A stretch of DNA of 64,000 nt from Brasenia schreberi (GCA_036023115.1 JAYKKT010000041.1:6622501-6686500); one strand, 5' to 3'. Shown: positions 34,192 to 46,889, numbered from the stretch's first letter. The notes: generated by a model from the sequence alone, not told the origin. A program made the numbers and translations.

Positions 34192-34960
34192 TCATACCTT
34201 GCGATATAAAAACTTGACCTCTAGGAACGAACATATTAGTTTCAATACCTTTTGATGCAAGTGTACAAGGTTCGTACCAGTACATTGATATTCACCAAGA
34301 AGTTGGCTTAAAACTTGGGAATCACCATATACTTCTGGTCTTGTAGCCTTCGTGGCTAGGGTTATATTTAGTTCGTGAATAAGGGAATGATATTTGGCTT
34401 CATTGTGAGAATTGGTTCTAGTCATACTGAACATCCCAATATGACCCTCGAGAAAAATCAAAGAGACTTCAATGTTTACGCCCTTGTTGTATTTTGGTCC
34501 ATCATACATTATTTTTCATGATCGTCTTGTGATCATGATTTGAATTAGTTCCAGTAGGTTGGTAGCCTCAACATGTTGATGGTGAGATAAAAGTCAGCAA
34601 TAATCTGTCATTTGATTGCCTTCTAGGGCAAGTATTTTAAGTTAAAGGTTAACTTAATGACCCATTTGCATGCATCCTTGCAATACTTACCGATTAAGAA
34701 GGTATTGCCTTAAATAGTCCTTACAAATAATATAAACCTCATAGTTAATAGATAATGCTAAACTTTTATGCACATATGACACAATGATAAGTAGGGTTTC
34801 TTTATAGGAGAATATATGGTTCTATGTTTGCAAGAAGTCTACTAAGATAACAAACAACACAATATGTACTATCATTGGCATCTTGTGTAAGTAGAATAGC
34901 AATTGGAAGTCTTCAACGTAAGTGGACGGGGAAATGGTTCAGGTTTTCCAGCATAATTGA
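34192..34960 (-). pseudogene. Dual RNase H remnant of a second Tat element
   Basis: The minus strand gives LLTQDANDSTYCVVCYLSRL, later ALEGNQMTDYC (the GQALADFLA position) and MYDGPKYNKGVNIEVSLIFL. Then come TRTNSHNEAKYHSLIHELNI and RPEVYGDSQVLSQLLGEYQC. The first part is the ordinary RNase H. The second is the additional Tat-type RNase H with D, E and D residues in MYDG, NEAKY and YGDSQ. Stops and frame changes abound in the first part. Confidence 0.75.
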
Positions 34961-35589
34961 CAATGATTCATTATAGGAAGCCGACTTGGCCATGGAATCC
35001 CTCTAATTCCTTATTTCTCAAGGGTCTTGCTTCCATGATTGATTTGGCCTTGTTAAAGTCAACCTCGACCCATTTCTTGTGCACTTGGAATCTGAGGAAA
35101 TGTATTGCAACCACACTGAATACATTTGTTAGTGTTCATTTTCAAATAACACATCATTTTGAAAGTCTGTTCGAGATCAATCAAATGTTGATTAAAGCTA
35201 GTTAATTTTACAACCATGTCATATTTTCATGCTTTTGCCAGTTAAGTCATAGAAGATATACTTCATCACTCTTTGGTATGTGGTTTCTGCATTTTCAGAT
35301 CGAAGCCATAACAACTTATTTATAAATTTGAAGGCCCCCCTCCCCAAATATGATTGGGTTCACCCCTCTAACTTTTTCTTCGGCTGGAAGAGTTCTGAGC
35401 CATTCAAAATAGGAGTTGATTAACTAAAGTTCTTCATCCATAAGTGAGAATAGGCCCATAATTTGGCCTCCCTAAACTTAAATCCTTGAGTAGTTAGCTG
35501 ACACGATATGATGTCTTTTCCTTGAAGATCTTTGGTTATTGTGTGCACTTTGATTGAAAAGGATTCTCATCAACTTCTACCTACCACCT
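34961..35589 (-). pseudogene. Reverse transcriptase remnant of a second Tat element
   Basis: The minus strand carries RSENAETTYQRVMKYIFYDL (about 35300-35240), equivalent to the LKNAGATYQRAM motif, followed by thumb/connection-like words such as LKMNTNKC. The YVDD box is not recognisable (replaced near 35210) and most of the fingers domain is lost. Confidence 0.65.
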
Positions 35590-35871
35590 TCACTTTGCCT
35601 CCCAACTAAAACATAAGTTTCTGATGTAGGGTCGAGAGTAGACAATAATTGACATATATCCACTTTCTATCGAGTAGCAAGTAACTTGGCTTGGTGTCCA
35701 TGATAAAGAGTGGGGGATAGACGTCATTGGCTCGATTGTGAGTTCAACGACTCCGAATCTCAGTGTAACTAAGGGCCACTCTCGAATTGAAACCTTGAGA
35801 TTAGTGAGAATTAGATCGGTAACCTCTTTTTTTATCTTAAGGCGAGTGTTTATTGGCATGACATTTACCAT
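35590..35871 (-). pseudogene. Aspartic protease remnant of a second Tat element
   Basis: A 93-codon minus-strand ORF beginning MVNVMPINTRLKIKKEVTDL, then ILTNLKVSIRE and GVVELTIEPMTS. This is the strand following the D-T/S-G active site in Tat proteases ('G..vNVMP...l...'). The active-site residues themselves lie just upstream and are lost or altered. Confidence 0.65.
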
Positions 35872-36400
35872 AGCCCTTTCATTATGAATACCCTTAGGAT
35901 GAGCTGAGCATTCACCTAGGTCTTGATATATAGTGGCCTCAAGTGATGGGATAGCAGTCTTAGTAGGTTCAAAATACTACCGACGAATCAACTTGGCTAA
36001 CAAATGTAGTCCAATCCACATCATCGACCATAATGCCATCTTCAGGTTGAAGAGATGAGGATTAGGTAGGTGTAAAGCTTGATGATAGGATGTTGACCAT
36101 GCTTTCTTTCATATGAAACATCACAGTCACAATGAGCATCTTTATTGAAGTATGCAATTTCTCATGTGGGAGCTTCTAGATTTTGCCAAACAAGTTTCTT
36201 TAGAACTTCGAGCTATGCCTTATCAGGTTCTACTTCGGCCCTACGTTGTCTAAAAGGGTTGATATAAGCTTGGGCCCATTCTTCCCCTCTTTGGGAAGGA
36301 TGTAGAGGCGAGCTTCAGAATCGCTAGCTTCCTTATCGTTTGCAAGGCTCATCAATTCTGATGAAGAAATTCAATGGGATGATCCTTGCTAGATGATGAG
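35872..36400 (-). other. Probable upstream polyprotein remnant
   Basis: The sequence continues on the same side as the protease but with no recognisable motif. Called only from position. Confidence 0.25.
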
Positions 36401-36773
36401 AGGTTCCTACGTCATGGTGACTTGAAGTTAGGTCATTTTGCACGTGACAAGATTCACGTAATCCACGGGCAATGCTACATGATATAACACATGGACAGAG
36501 ACTTATAATCTTGGTTAGTTATCAGCATTGGATTTTTTTTATCGAAACGCAAATCGAAAGCTGATCAGGTAAGATCCTTTTGATATTAATTGATTTTTAT
36601 CCTGGTGTGCCCTGCTTCCATCACCAGAGGACTAGATTCGTCAGTCTGTATTTAAACTGCTACTTCGGTACACTGAATTTCCCAAGTCCGCACAAAGCCC
36701 TTGGCGTTGACAAAGCTAAAAAAAAATATCAGCAGGCCGCATCTGTTAGCCACCTTTACCCACCAACCAACGC

Positions 36774-36805
<32 letters not shown>

Positions 36806-37178
36806 AAGAATCGTCCACACAAAAGAGAGTCTACAAACAACACAAATATCTTTCCCTCGAGCCGCCCATTACGGTGAAAAACGATATCGGTTTCTGTGGA
36901 AACAGCGTCCTCGAACACCGTTCACGAAACAGGAGTAACCAGAAAGTAGAAAATAACACTTCCCATGAGATTCCCCCATCAACATCCTAAGCGGGTGAGA
37001 GCAGTCAATTCCCGCGCACCATCTCTCTCTCTCTCATTCATTCCGCGTCGCAGGTCGTCCTTGCCTGATCTCGCTGGTTCGTTGAACTATTAATCCGCCC
37101 CCCCTCTCTACTGGCATGACAATGACAAGAGAAATATATCTTTTCAAGTATCATCCTATCGATTTCTAGAGTGAGGGG
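36401..37178 (+). promoter_or_regulatory. Upstream region and leader of the NPF gene
   Basis: A CACGTG palindrome (possible G-box) lies at 36441. A (CT)n(GT)n tract lies at 36775-36804 and a CT run at 37020-37038, both common in plant leader regions. No firm TATA box could be chosen. The overlapping ORFs at 36580-36990 (plus) and 36652-36918 (minus) look like chance. Confidence 0.4.
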
Positions 37179-40100
37179 ATGGGGAGCAAGGAGCTCGAGT
37201 GCACGTCATCTTCCGATGGGAGGCCGCCGGCCAATTTTTCGGCTACTCCTGATGATGAAGAGTATGCTTCTAGGAAGAAGCTCGGGAGGCACTTTCTCGA
37301 GAGTGACGAGTGGCACGGATTTGGCGGGTTCCTCAGCGGGACGACGCCAGTGGATGTTCATGGCCATCCTATCGCAGATCTCTCCAAGACTGGCGGTTGG
37401 ATTGCTGCCTTCTTCATCTTCGGTAACTTGTTTCTTCCGCATCCCTCCCTGTTTGAGTTTGATTTTCACTGCTTTCATGAAATTCGAATGACGTTTAACG
37501 GTGTTACTCTGTTTCATGTTTGTTCATTGTTTTTTATTATGATCGAATTCGATGGCGTTATGATCGGTTTTGCTCTGTCTGTGTGTGTGTGTGATACAGG
37601 AAACGAGATGACGGAGAGGATGGCGTACTTCGGGCTGGCGGTGAATATGGTGCAGTTTTTGTTCAAGGTGATGCATCAGCCATTCACAACATCAGCCAAC
37701 GTCGTGAACAACTTCCTTGGGATCTCGCAGGCTTCGTCAATCATCGGCGGGTTCATCGCTGACGCGTACCTCGGCCGATACTGGACAATTGCCATCTTCA
37801 CCACTCTGTATCTTGCCGTATGCTGTTCTCTTTTTGCACACCAAGATGACTTTTTTCTATACTTTTCCTGTCTAGTCTTTTCTATTCAGAAACAAGTTGC
37901 TACTTTCGCGATCCTCTGAACTATTCGTTTGAAGAGTAGCTCAGCAAGCTAGAAAACTGCTGGAAGTTTTGTCCATCTTCATATTTTTCTTTTCTTTAAC
38001 TGCAGATTAATCTTACACGGTTATAAAATATCTTAAGATCTAGTTATTTTTTAGTTTGCAATACCTTGAAGTGGAATACTTCCTTGGTTGGATTTCCAAC
38101 TTTTTTTATCTTTACATTGTTATTAGTTTCAAGAAGCGGAGGATTCTCGGTTTTCCTGGGGTCTTTAAAGCTGGAATCTGGGATAATAGTTCCAGTTCTA
38201 AACTACGTGTAGTTGGAGAGACATTTAATGCGAGGAATCTAAATTCTAAGAATAGTACATGTGGAGTTACGGCACCACAGTGTTAAATGGAGTGCCAGTT
38301 AACAGTTAGGTTGGATGGAATTATTGTATGGTTAATGTGGATCTGCCTCTTTTCCTCTACTTATTTCGGTTTTTGTTGTTCCATGAGATTATTCTTAACA
38401 TATAGGTAGATGAGAAGACTAATTTCTGCCATACAGTATCCAGTTGTTCGATTTATTGACAGTTGGGCAGATCTTACCATAGCCCATAGCCGACCCCATG
38501 TAGTATGGGAAAAGGATTAGTTGTTGTTGTTGTGAGCAGATCTTACCACCGCCTAAGACTACTCTAGCTTAACATGGATTTTGGCTCCTAATCTCAGAAT
38601 AGTTAAATTACTGGGGTCCCTGACAAGGATAAATGCAAAAATTGGAGGGAGGAAATAAAGAAAGAAGTATCAGGAAACCACATGAGCTTGTTACTCATCT
38701 TGTCGAGTTTCTTCTTGGATACTCCTTTTATACATTCATTTGGTTAAGTGAAATGGTCCGATTTGTAGCAAGAACATCACGCTAGGCCTCAATGGAATCA
38801 AACAGATGGTTACCCCTACAGATTTGAATAATTTTGTTAATCCTTGGGCACAATACTCTGCATTTTCACATCCCAATGACATGCAGTTTGAATAATTTAA
38901 TTGATGTCTTCATATCTAAGCTTGTTTGAATTCACCATGATGTTCACAGTAGCAATCTTTTGTCTATTGTTTTGGGTAAGTTGTGGACAATGTGCTTTTG
39001 CTTACTGATTGAATTTAGTGCCAGCATGCTATACAATAGGTTTCTTTGACTAATGAAATTCCCTATTCTCTGGTCAAAAGATTTATATATTCAGTCAGCA
39101 TCTTTTCGGATTAGCTTCCTCGGCAAGATGGTATAGGGTCTGCATTTTAGCTTTTAGAAAAACGTACATTCAGAACTGTAGCCCTGTAAGTGGAACAGTT
39201 GATGATGTATGGACTTGAAGTTAAGTGCTTAGTGTCGGACACTGATAATTTTTTACGCCGTCTTCCTTAACATCTAGCAAACATATAACTATTCTTTGGC
39301 AAATTTTGCTCTCTTGCTTTCCTTTATTGCTCCTAGCGATGATAGCACAGTTTGCTGTCACCACCTTAGGGGTTTATGAATGTGCTCTAGCTTAAAAAGC
39401 CTCATCAACATCTTAATTCTTGTTTCTTGTATTCTAAGGGCGCACAAGAGAAAGTAAGAGGAGCTGTGAGCTTATAAAACACAAACTTTCTGTTCATCTT
39501 CTGATCAGTGAATTTATTTTTATGGATTTTGACAAACTGAAGCCTTCAGAAAGGGACTGAACTATTTACTCTAACAAATGAAAACAATTTCGGAAGCAGC
39601 TATGCACTTGGAATCTGTCTCATCACTTAGACTTATTTAATCTTGCAACTTTTCGTGGTTCTTTATTCTGAGGCTTCGAATGACAACTTGTGCTGATGAA
39701 ATTGTCAAGCATAATCAGTCCTATTCCATTAAGCCGATTGAAGTGTATGCGTCCTGCCATTGGGTAATCATGCCTATTTGATGCATGATCGAAGGAAAAA
39801 GTGCATGGCAAAGCCAAAAAACAAAGGCCTAACCAGCCCAACCCTACCCTACAACTTTACCCTACCTTATAGTAGGGTAGGGTTGGGTAGAGTGTGTGTG
39901 CGATGTCATGATGTAACATACGTCTACCACAAGAGTCTAGCAACAGCTAAAGTCAGTAGTTGATGACAAGGTTAAGATGCGAGTACTTTGATCACAGCCC
40001 ACATCTAGCTTCTCTTTCTCTGTAGTGGCCTTTCAATTCTTTTGTGTAGCATTTCATTTACTTCTCTTTGAACTTTGATTTTCCCTTAATATATCCTAAT

Positions 40101-42072
40101 TTGTGGCTTAATTATTCTTCTACTAAAGATCATGGTATGGTGCTAAGGTGGTTGGGATGCAACAGCTCTTAACGTCATTCTGCTGTTTAGGGTGAATAGT
40201 AACCCTGCTACCGGTCACATCTATAATTCGTATCAAATGACCTGTGCAATCTGGAGACCCACAATCAAGAACAGAATAAAGATGTCTGTGATTCCACCTT
40301 TTTGCCTGAGAAAGAAATTTTGTGCTTCCATTTATTTTCTCTAGTATTTATGACTCTGGTGCTCACTAACCATTGGTGTGGATTCAGGGGCTTACTGGAA
40401 TAACTCTGAGTGCCACAATGAGTATCTTTGTACCTAGACAGGTCGATTGTGATGGATTAGCTCTAATTTTGGGCACCTGCCAGCAGCCAAAGCACTGGCA
40501 GACAACTTACCTTTATACGATACTGTATATAACTGCCTTTGGAGCAGCTGGTATAAGGCCGTGTGTTTCTTCTTTTGGGGCCGATCAGTTCAGTGAGAGG
40601 AGTAAAAATTACAAGAAGCACCTGGATAGATTCTTCAACTTCTTCTATCTTTCGGTCACAATCGGAGCAGTTGCGGCCTTCACCATGGTTGTCTATATCC
40701 AGATTCACCATGGCTGGGGAGCTGCATTTGGTGTGCTCGCAATGGCTATGGGAATTTCAAATATGCTCTTCTTCATAGGCACACCTTTATACCGGCACAG
40801 GCTACCAGGAGGCAGCCCCTTAACGCGTGTCGCCCAAGTCCTTGTTGCTGCTTTTCACAAGAGGAATGTTCCTTTCTCCAGTAGTGAACTCGTTGACCTA
40901 TATGAAGTCTCTGGCCAAGGATCTGCAATCAAGGGCAGTTGCAAGATACCTCACACAGATGATTTCAGGTAGTTGCTAAATTACTAGCATCTCAGGTGAT
41001 CTATTTACTCTATTTAGGTAACTGCACGATCTCCTTCTCCTAATTTGCAAAATTGAGTGCTTGTGCTCGCCATAATTCTGGTGTCATGGTTTTCATTTCA
41101 GTACCTTCAATCATCATATGCTGGTTTTGTCTCATGCTTTTACTAGCTTTATCATACAAACATTTTGGCCATTTGGTTGACTAAATCTAAATTTTATTTT
41201 CTCTTGTTTTTTGTCCTAGGTTTCTGGATAAGGCAGCCCTCAATACCAAGGAAGATGGACCAAATCCGAGTCCTTGGAAGCTTTGCACAGTTACCCAAGT
41301 AGAAGAGGTTAAGATACTAATTAAGCTCCTCCCAGTACCGTCATGTACAATAATGCTTGGTGTTGTCCTAACTGAGTTCCTTACTCTATCAGTCCAGCAA
41401 GCATACACTATGAATACACACTTGGGAAGTTTGAAGCTCCCAGTCACTTGCATGCCTGTTTTTCCAGGGCTTGCCATCTTTGCTCTTATTTCTCTCTACT
41501 ACTCTGTCTTTGTGCCCATAGCACGCCGAATCACTGGCCATCCCCGAGGTGTGTCACAGCTCCACAGGGTCGGTATTGGTTTGGTGCTATCAATTTTGTC
41601 AGTGGGATGGGCTGGGATTTTCGAGAGGTACAGGAGAAATTATGCAGTCAGGAATGGTTTTGAGTTTAACTTCTTGACAGGAATGCCTCATCTGAGTGCG
41701 TACTGGTTGTTGATCCAATATTGCTTGATTGGCTTAGCTGAAGTATTCTGTATTGTTGGTCTGCTTGAATTTCTATATGAAGAGTCTCCTGATGCCACAA
41801 GGAGTATATCTTCATCATATGCTGCTGTAGCTGGGGGTTTGGGCTGCTTCGTCGCCACTACAATAAACAACATTGTTGAGGCTGTTTCTCCAAAAATAAC
41901 GTCTGTGCAATGGCTCAACCAGAATATAAATTTGGGAAGGTTCGACTACTTTTACTGGTTCCTTAGTGCTCTGAGCTTGCTGAATTTTGGTGCTTTTCTA
42001 TATGCGGCCAGAAAATACAAGTACCGATACCGCCCAGAGCTAGAGGTGGAGAGCTTTGGAAATGGAAAGTAG
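37179..42072 (+). CDS. NPF6.1: NRT1/PTR FAMILY 6.1-like transporter, four exons
   Basis: The coding sequence is join(37179..37422, 37600..37817, 40388..40968, 41220..42072), giving 631 residues. All introns are GT-AG (177, 2570 and 251 bp). Exons join cleanly as FFIFG/NEMTER, TLYLA/GLTGI and HTDDF/RFLDK. Visible motifs are ExxER (residues 84-88, proton coupling in TM1), GGFIADAYLGRY (131-142) and FGADQF (217-222), plus a central hydrophilic loop before exon 4. The length and the multi-span pattern fit a 12-helix proton-coupled transporter of the plasma or an internal membrane. The N-terminal GTTPVDVHGHPIADLSKTGG and the overall sequence match Arabidopsis NPF6.1 (At5g13400) better than nitrate transporter NPF6.3, as I recall those proteins. 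Substrate is unproven; nitrate or another small anion or peptide is possible. The start ATG is the first in frame with a normal NPF leader. Nothing suggests it is broken. Confidence 0.93.
38467..38548 (+). mobile_element. RTE LINE tail with 13-bp target duplication, in intron 2
   Basis: GCAGATCTTACCA occurs at 38467-38479 and 38536-38548, and the 56 bases between end GGGAAAAGGATTAGTTGTTGTTGTTGTGA. The inserted part contains CCGACCCCATGTAGTATGGG and a (TTG)n tail, matching the extreme 3' end of the RTE copies at 25.3 and 49.4 kb. It is an extremely 5'-truncated retrotransposition product. Confidence 0.85.
39837..39887. repeat. Perfect 16-bp inverted repeat in intron 2
   Basis: CCCAACCCTACCCTAC (39837-39852) is the exact inverse of GTAGGGTAGGGTTGGG (39872-39887), with a 19-base loop. 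It could form a hairpin in DNA or pre-mRNA. Confidence 0.8.
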
Positions 42073-42470
42073 TCATATGTGACCATATCGCATTTTAAAA
42101 TCTGAAGATGAGGACAGAACTGATAATGGAGGTTGAAATTTGTTTTTCATGTAAATTTGGAAGATCATATCCTATATCTCTTTGATGGGAGGCGAACAAT
42201 TTGATTCATTCTCCAATATAGATTTATAATTGGATTTGCAGCATTTGGTATAGGCACACATGATTGCGTCTTGTAGTAAAACATAGATCGTTTATACTCA
42301 CAATTTCATCATCATCCTTCATGCTTGCATATGCAGAAAGCCTAATATTGGAACCCAGCTTTAGATACTGCTAGCTGTTGTTCCTTAAACAATGAGTATT
42401 GTTAAATACTGTAGAATTCTAGTGCCACTTTATTCTCATCTTAGATACTGCAGGTATGTTTGTTCTCTTT
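42073..42470 (+). other. NPF 3' untranslated region and downstream
   Basis: AT-rich sequence after the TAG stop. No canonical AATAAA was seen close by, so the polyadenylation site is not placed. Confidence 0.35.
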
Positions 42471-42565
42471 CTTGATCTCTTATTAAGAGAAAATTTGGTA
42501 CAATGGTTTGGACACGTGAAAAGGTGAACAAGGAAAGCTCCAATAAAATAGCGTGAGACACTATA
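42471..42565 (+). mobile_element. RTE LINE C-terminal fragment
   Basis: Encodes LRENLVQWFGHVKR, a stop, then TRKAPIK. This is the region just before the C-terminal tail of RTE reverse transcriptase proteins ('WFGHV.RR....P.'). It is short and the ends are unclear. Confidence 0.6.
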
Positions 42566-42699
42566 TGATTGAGGTACACCATTTCTCTCTCTCTCGTACA
42601 CGCACATACCTACACCCCACATGCGTGGTGTCTCTTTCCTCAAATGCCATGCCAAAACATCCAAGTAAGATCAGTAGGGAATGCCATTGTGTGCAGAAA

Positions 42700-42870
42700 A
42701 AACGGTGTATCACCTAATCTTTTCTTTTTTAGTTCAGTTAGAGTTTTTCTTTTCCCGGTTATATTAGGAGGCCGAATCATAACACACACGTGCATGCTCC
42801 CCTGGGTATCGAACTTGCCACCTGCAAGTGGGCATTAATAGAGCCCAACTCGTGAGCTAACATTCGGTTT
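42700..42870 (-). mobile_element. tRNA-derived SINE-like sequence
   Basis: On the minus strand GTTAGCTCACGAGTTGGGC (A-box region) is followed after about 30 bases by GGCAAGTTCGATACCC (B-box region). The spacing is normal for tRNA-derived SINEs. A body follows, leading to CCTCCTAATATAACCGGG. The head does not fold as a complete tRNA. Confidence 0.5.
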
Positions 42871-43079
42871 GCTATTTTGTAAGTCTTTTTGCTCACAACT
42901 TTTGTCTGTATGTTTACCCCTGCACACCATAATCTTTGGCGATTTGTGTTGATTCGTTTTGTAGAGTTTTCCAACACTTCTCTACTGCATGAAAACATTG
43001 TTCTCTTTCATATCTTGATTCTTCATTACAGGTACAAGCTTCTTCATTGATGCAATATTTCTTTCACATGTTCGTTGCA

Positions 43080-43395
43080 CAAGACATGGTTTGGAATTTG
43101 CACCGGGGGCTTCAATTGGAACTAGATTGGGCCAGGAACAGGCCTACACTGGAACCCGTTAATGTAGACCCAAAACTGGGGACCCCCAGTTTGGTTTTGG
43201 TTCCACCTTCTATAGAACCGGAACCAAAACCAGTGTTTTGAAACCACTGGTACCAGTATTTTTAATTCTTTTTTTGAAATCTTAGTTATTTTATAGATTT
43301 TCTGGTTTGAAACTGCTTGGGACTGGAACCAGAACCAGAACCGGTCTGGTTCTGATTCCAGGTTCTAGAAGAACGGTTGCACCCTGACTGGGTGA
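43080..43395. mobile_element. Possible hAT-like remnant rich in GGTTCCGG words
   Basis: ACATGGTTTGG opens the region and many CCGGAACC / GGTTCTGG words of opposite orientation lie inside, as in the elements at 27782 and 58300. The right end (GGTTGCACCCTG) resembles a hAT terminus, but I find no matching left end or 8-bp duplication. Confidence 0.35.
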
Positions 43396-46300
43396 CGTAC
43401 ATTGTTCATTTCACCTTGATTGGCATTGCCAGCACATTTGCCTATCCCAGTGCATCTCGGTTGAACATATTTCTGCATCTTTGCACACAAATTCGTCTGC
43501 ACAGAGCTGATTGTCTCCGACTCTGTGTATGTCTCCCTCAATCGTAGTCACCTATGCCCAGCCTGCTGAGCCATCATCGTCAACCAACACTGCTATAGCC
43601 TCCCTTTTCTTTGCATCCCACCGCCTTCGCTGTACATAACACCAAGCCATACCTCATTTCCTTTGAACCGTCATCTACTTTCGCCTTTAGTGTCTTCAAC
43701 TGAACCGGATCCTAGACCGTGACATCTTTCCTATAATTAAAACAGTTTTGAACCAATTCAGATCCGAGTGAAACTGGTTAGCTATGAACAACCCGACCTG
43801 GTACCTAAACAATGACCCCAAATTTAATCGCAGGTTTACTAAACCATGTCCACTTTCAAGCACAAATTCAGACTATTCTTACCGAGACAGGCCTCTTACC
43901 CAAGATATATAAACCTAAGACCTGAACCCATATGCAGATTCCACACAAAATCCTAGTAAAGGCATGTTTTTTCTAAGACCTATAAGGATACGTGGCAGAA
44001 GTTCAACAACCTCGAAGAGAGAAGGATAAGTGACATGAGTCTCGAGAAATTCTAACTAGTAACTTGAGCCCATCATGCTTACATGAAGTACGCAAGAGTC
44101 GTGGGGTTAGCATGTTCCAACTGATACATCTCCCAAAAAATAGGTAATGACAAGGAAAAGAGGAGTTACTAGAAATTGTGCTCGAAAAAGGTTGATTTGC
44201 TCTTTGTCATTTCAACGAAAGTCTATAAATTACGATTGTAACAAAGATGGAGACATCAATTAATACAATCACAATTTTTACTTTCTTGTTTTCTCTTGTT
44301 TTTCCTAAGGGTAGTGGTGACATAACATTCTCAATACATTCTTGAGTACGAAGTCGAGCACTCTCCTCCTTCTAATGATCGCAAAGGCAAGCAGGATACG
44401 CTTAGTCGAAGTGCTGGAGACCCATTCTATTGCCTTAAGTCTTATCCATTCTCTTTTGAGAATGAGAGTTAGAATTCTTTGTCACGCCACACATCCTATT
44501 TAATTATCGGGGCTTTTGATTGCCATTCAAATTGTGTCGATACTTTTGGCGATAATACATTCTTCAGGATGTCTAATAGGACCTACACGCTTTTTCATGA
44601 GATTGTGTAGTTTATGGAGACTTGATCCGATGACATCCTTTTGTGCAGATGTTGATCATCATCTTGCTCCCTTACTCGCTCATGATAGGCTACTTGTCAT
44701 CCATGCCATAGTCTATAAGCCTTGATCAATACTCATTAATCAAAACTTTAATCATATCCTTATGCACGATGAAAAATATGGAGTCTCTCCAAAGCAAGGA
44801 TATAAATTCGAATGTCAAAGTAGGCATCTTTACTCATCAACCTGATAAGTCTATGATAGTTGGTAAACCCTACCAAAAACCTAATTGATGAGTAAGATAT
44901 TGGGGAAGTTAGGGCTCGACAATGATGGGATTGAATCTAGATGATATGTAGACACTACAAAATAGGAACCATGAAGAGAAGACTCTCGACATCCTAATTG
45001 TAGAGAGGTCTTCCATAAATGCAGTAGTAAAAGGAAACTTATGAAAACTAAAATATGAGAGCAAAAAAGTTACATCATCAAGATTGATAGACCGTAACCG
45101 GGTGATAATATCTATAAGGGGATAGAGATGGGAAGAATGAGGCTTGGAGTGACTCCTAACATATCAAATAGGATTTATTAGAGAGAGACATGTGAATCCA
45201 AACACCGAGATGTATAAATGAATCCAAAGTTGAAAGAACCACAATAGGCCTCCTACAAGGTGTATACCACTCCAATGAGCGTAGAGTGTAAAAATGACCG
45301 AATGATACACCATAACTAAAAAGAAGGGAGCAAGCAATAGCTTTATGCGAGACATGATGACAAAAATGTACCATATATATTCACCATTGACTTTGGTTTT
45401 GTGAACATAGCAACAAAATGCCAAAACCATAACAGTAGGAAAACATGGTGTTTTTCATCCATCATAGTTCCTGTACGGAATGCCTGCAGATAAAATCGTA
45501 CAAAGAAAGTTTGGGAGAGTTGAAGTTCCGATTAGCCAAGAAAACATGATGTCCTTTCCTCAAACGAATTCCAATTCAATGACATCCTTGGATTTCGTGA
45601 CAGACCAAGAAGTTTTATTGCATGCGAGATTAAACACAAGCAATGCAAGTTAGCTCATTAACCTCACTCCTAGTAGCTTAATATGTTAATCTTTGTTTGT
45701 TTGAACTTGAAACACTTCATGCCCGAGGCAATCGACCATCCATTTCAAAGCTTGAAAAGTCACGGTTTGATATGCTGCTTGTCACATCCAGCCATAGTTA
45801 TACTAAGCAAGAAATAACCAAGCAAGAGAGGAAGCAAACTCACTACCTAGAGGTAGTTTCTTCATTCCACGGCAATCTTGTCATCCTCTCTAGCAGCTTT
45901 CTTACGTTTCTTTTCACTTTGAGGTTCCCGTTCTTTCAGCTCATCGGAGAACAACCTCAAGGTGGCAACCAGTTGCTTATTTCTATGAGCTAACGACAGG
46001 TCATTGCTGTTATACTCGTCAGAAGTAGAAAGTTTGACAAATAAACAAATGGTTGACACAAAAAGGAAAAGTTGGAGAGGATCGAAACATAGGCATGTAT
46101 AGAGATATATCATGACAAAGAAAATCATAATGTTAAGATAATGTCTTTTTCTTTTGTCTTGTCTAAAACTTACATGAAATAATAACATCTTCAACATTTA
46201 CGGATTTACTACCGGCATGCTGCATAAACAACTCCAAGTCCACTGCCAATTGCTCTTCGTCTCATTAGACAAACCAGAAAGTCAGTTAATGACAAATACC

Positions 46301-46880
46301 ACCATAAGAACCACCTCCATATGAAGACCTACAATAAAGCCTATGTGCACATGCACGAATGCACTCATACACATACGCCCACATTTGTGCACGACAATGT
46401 AATAAATGAGCAACTGATAACATCACTTGAATCATAACCAAACATACATGAATGTTCCGGATTTCAGGGTAGCTTGGGGCCACATAGCTTATTGAAGAAA
46501 TTAGCGGGGTTCAAACAATCAACTAAACCATTCCAAACAGACAAATTGATTTGGTTCGGTTTGAAAAAGAATAAGGATGTGGTTCAAGCTTCGAATGTCA
46601 AATCCATGACCGCCAGTTCCAAGCCCAAACATTGAACATTTTGTTAGGGGTGTTTCCTCTTAGTGATGCACTGCAAAGCCCCACTGCGATATACTTTTAA
46701 GCAAGGGCCTCTATGTCTTCATCTAGATATAATGAATTAGTTGCAATGAGGGTTTTCACATTATAAATGAGTATAGGTGAAGAAGTTAGTCTCACTACAT
46801 TGCCACGCAAATGTAATGAACAAATTATAAGGAGCAAGGGAACTAGTCTGACATAACAAGATATTGGTACTTAAAATTTT
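43396..46880. other. No gene recognised
   Basis: No conserved domain in any frame. A small GGTTTGGTTCGGTTTGA-type stretch at about 46500-46590 hints at another hAT remnant. The ORFs at 45156-46197 overlap on both strands and look random. Confidence 0.35.
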
Positions 46881-46889
46881 GAAACATTA

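Noticed and set aside
37206..37517. Minus-strand ORF over the first NPF exon
   Set aside because: Shadow of the real coding strand, which has matching exons and family motifs.
43396..46880. Search for another gene in a 3.5-kb gap
   Set aside because: Frames are short and overlap on both strands; no motif repeated in any family I know.
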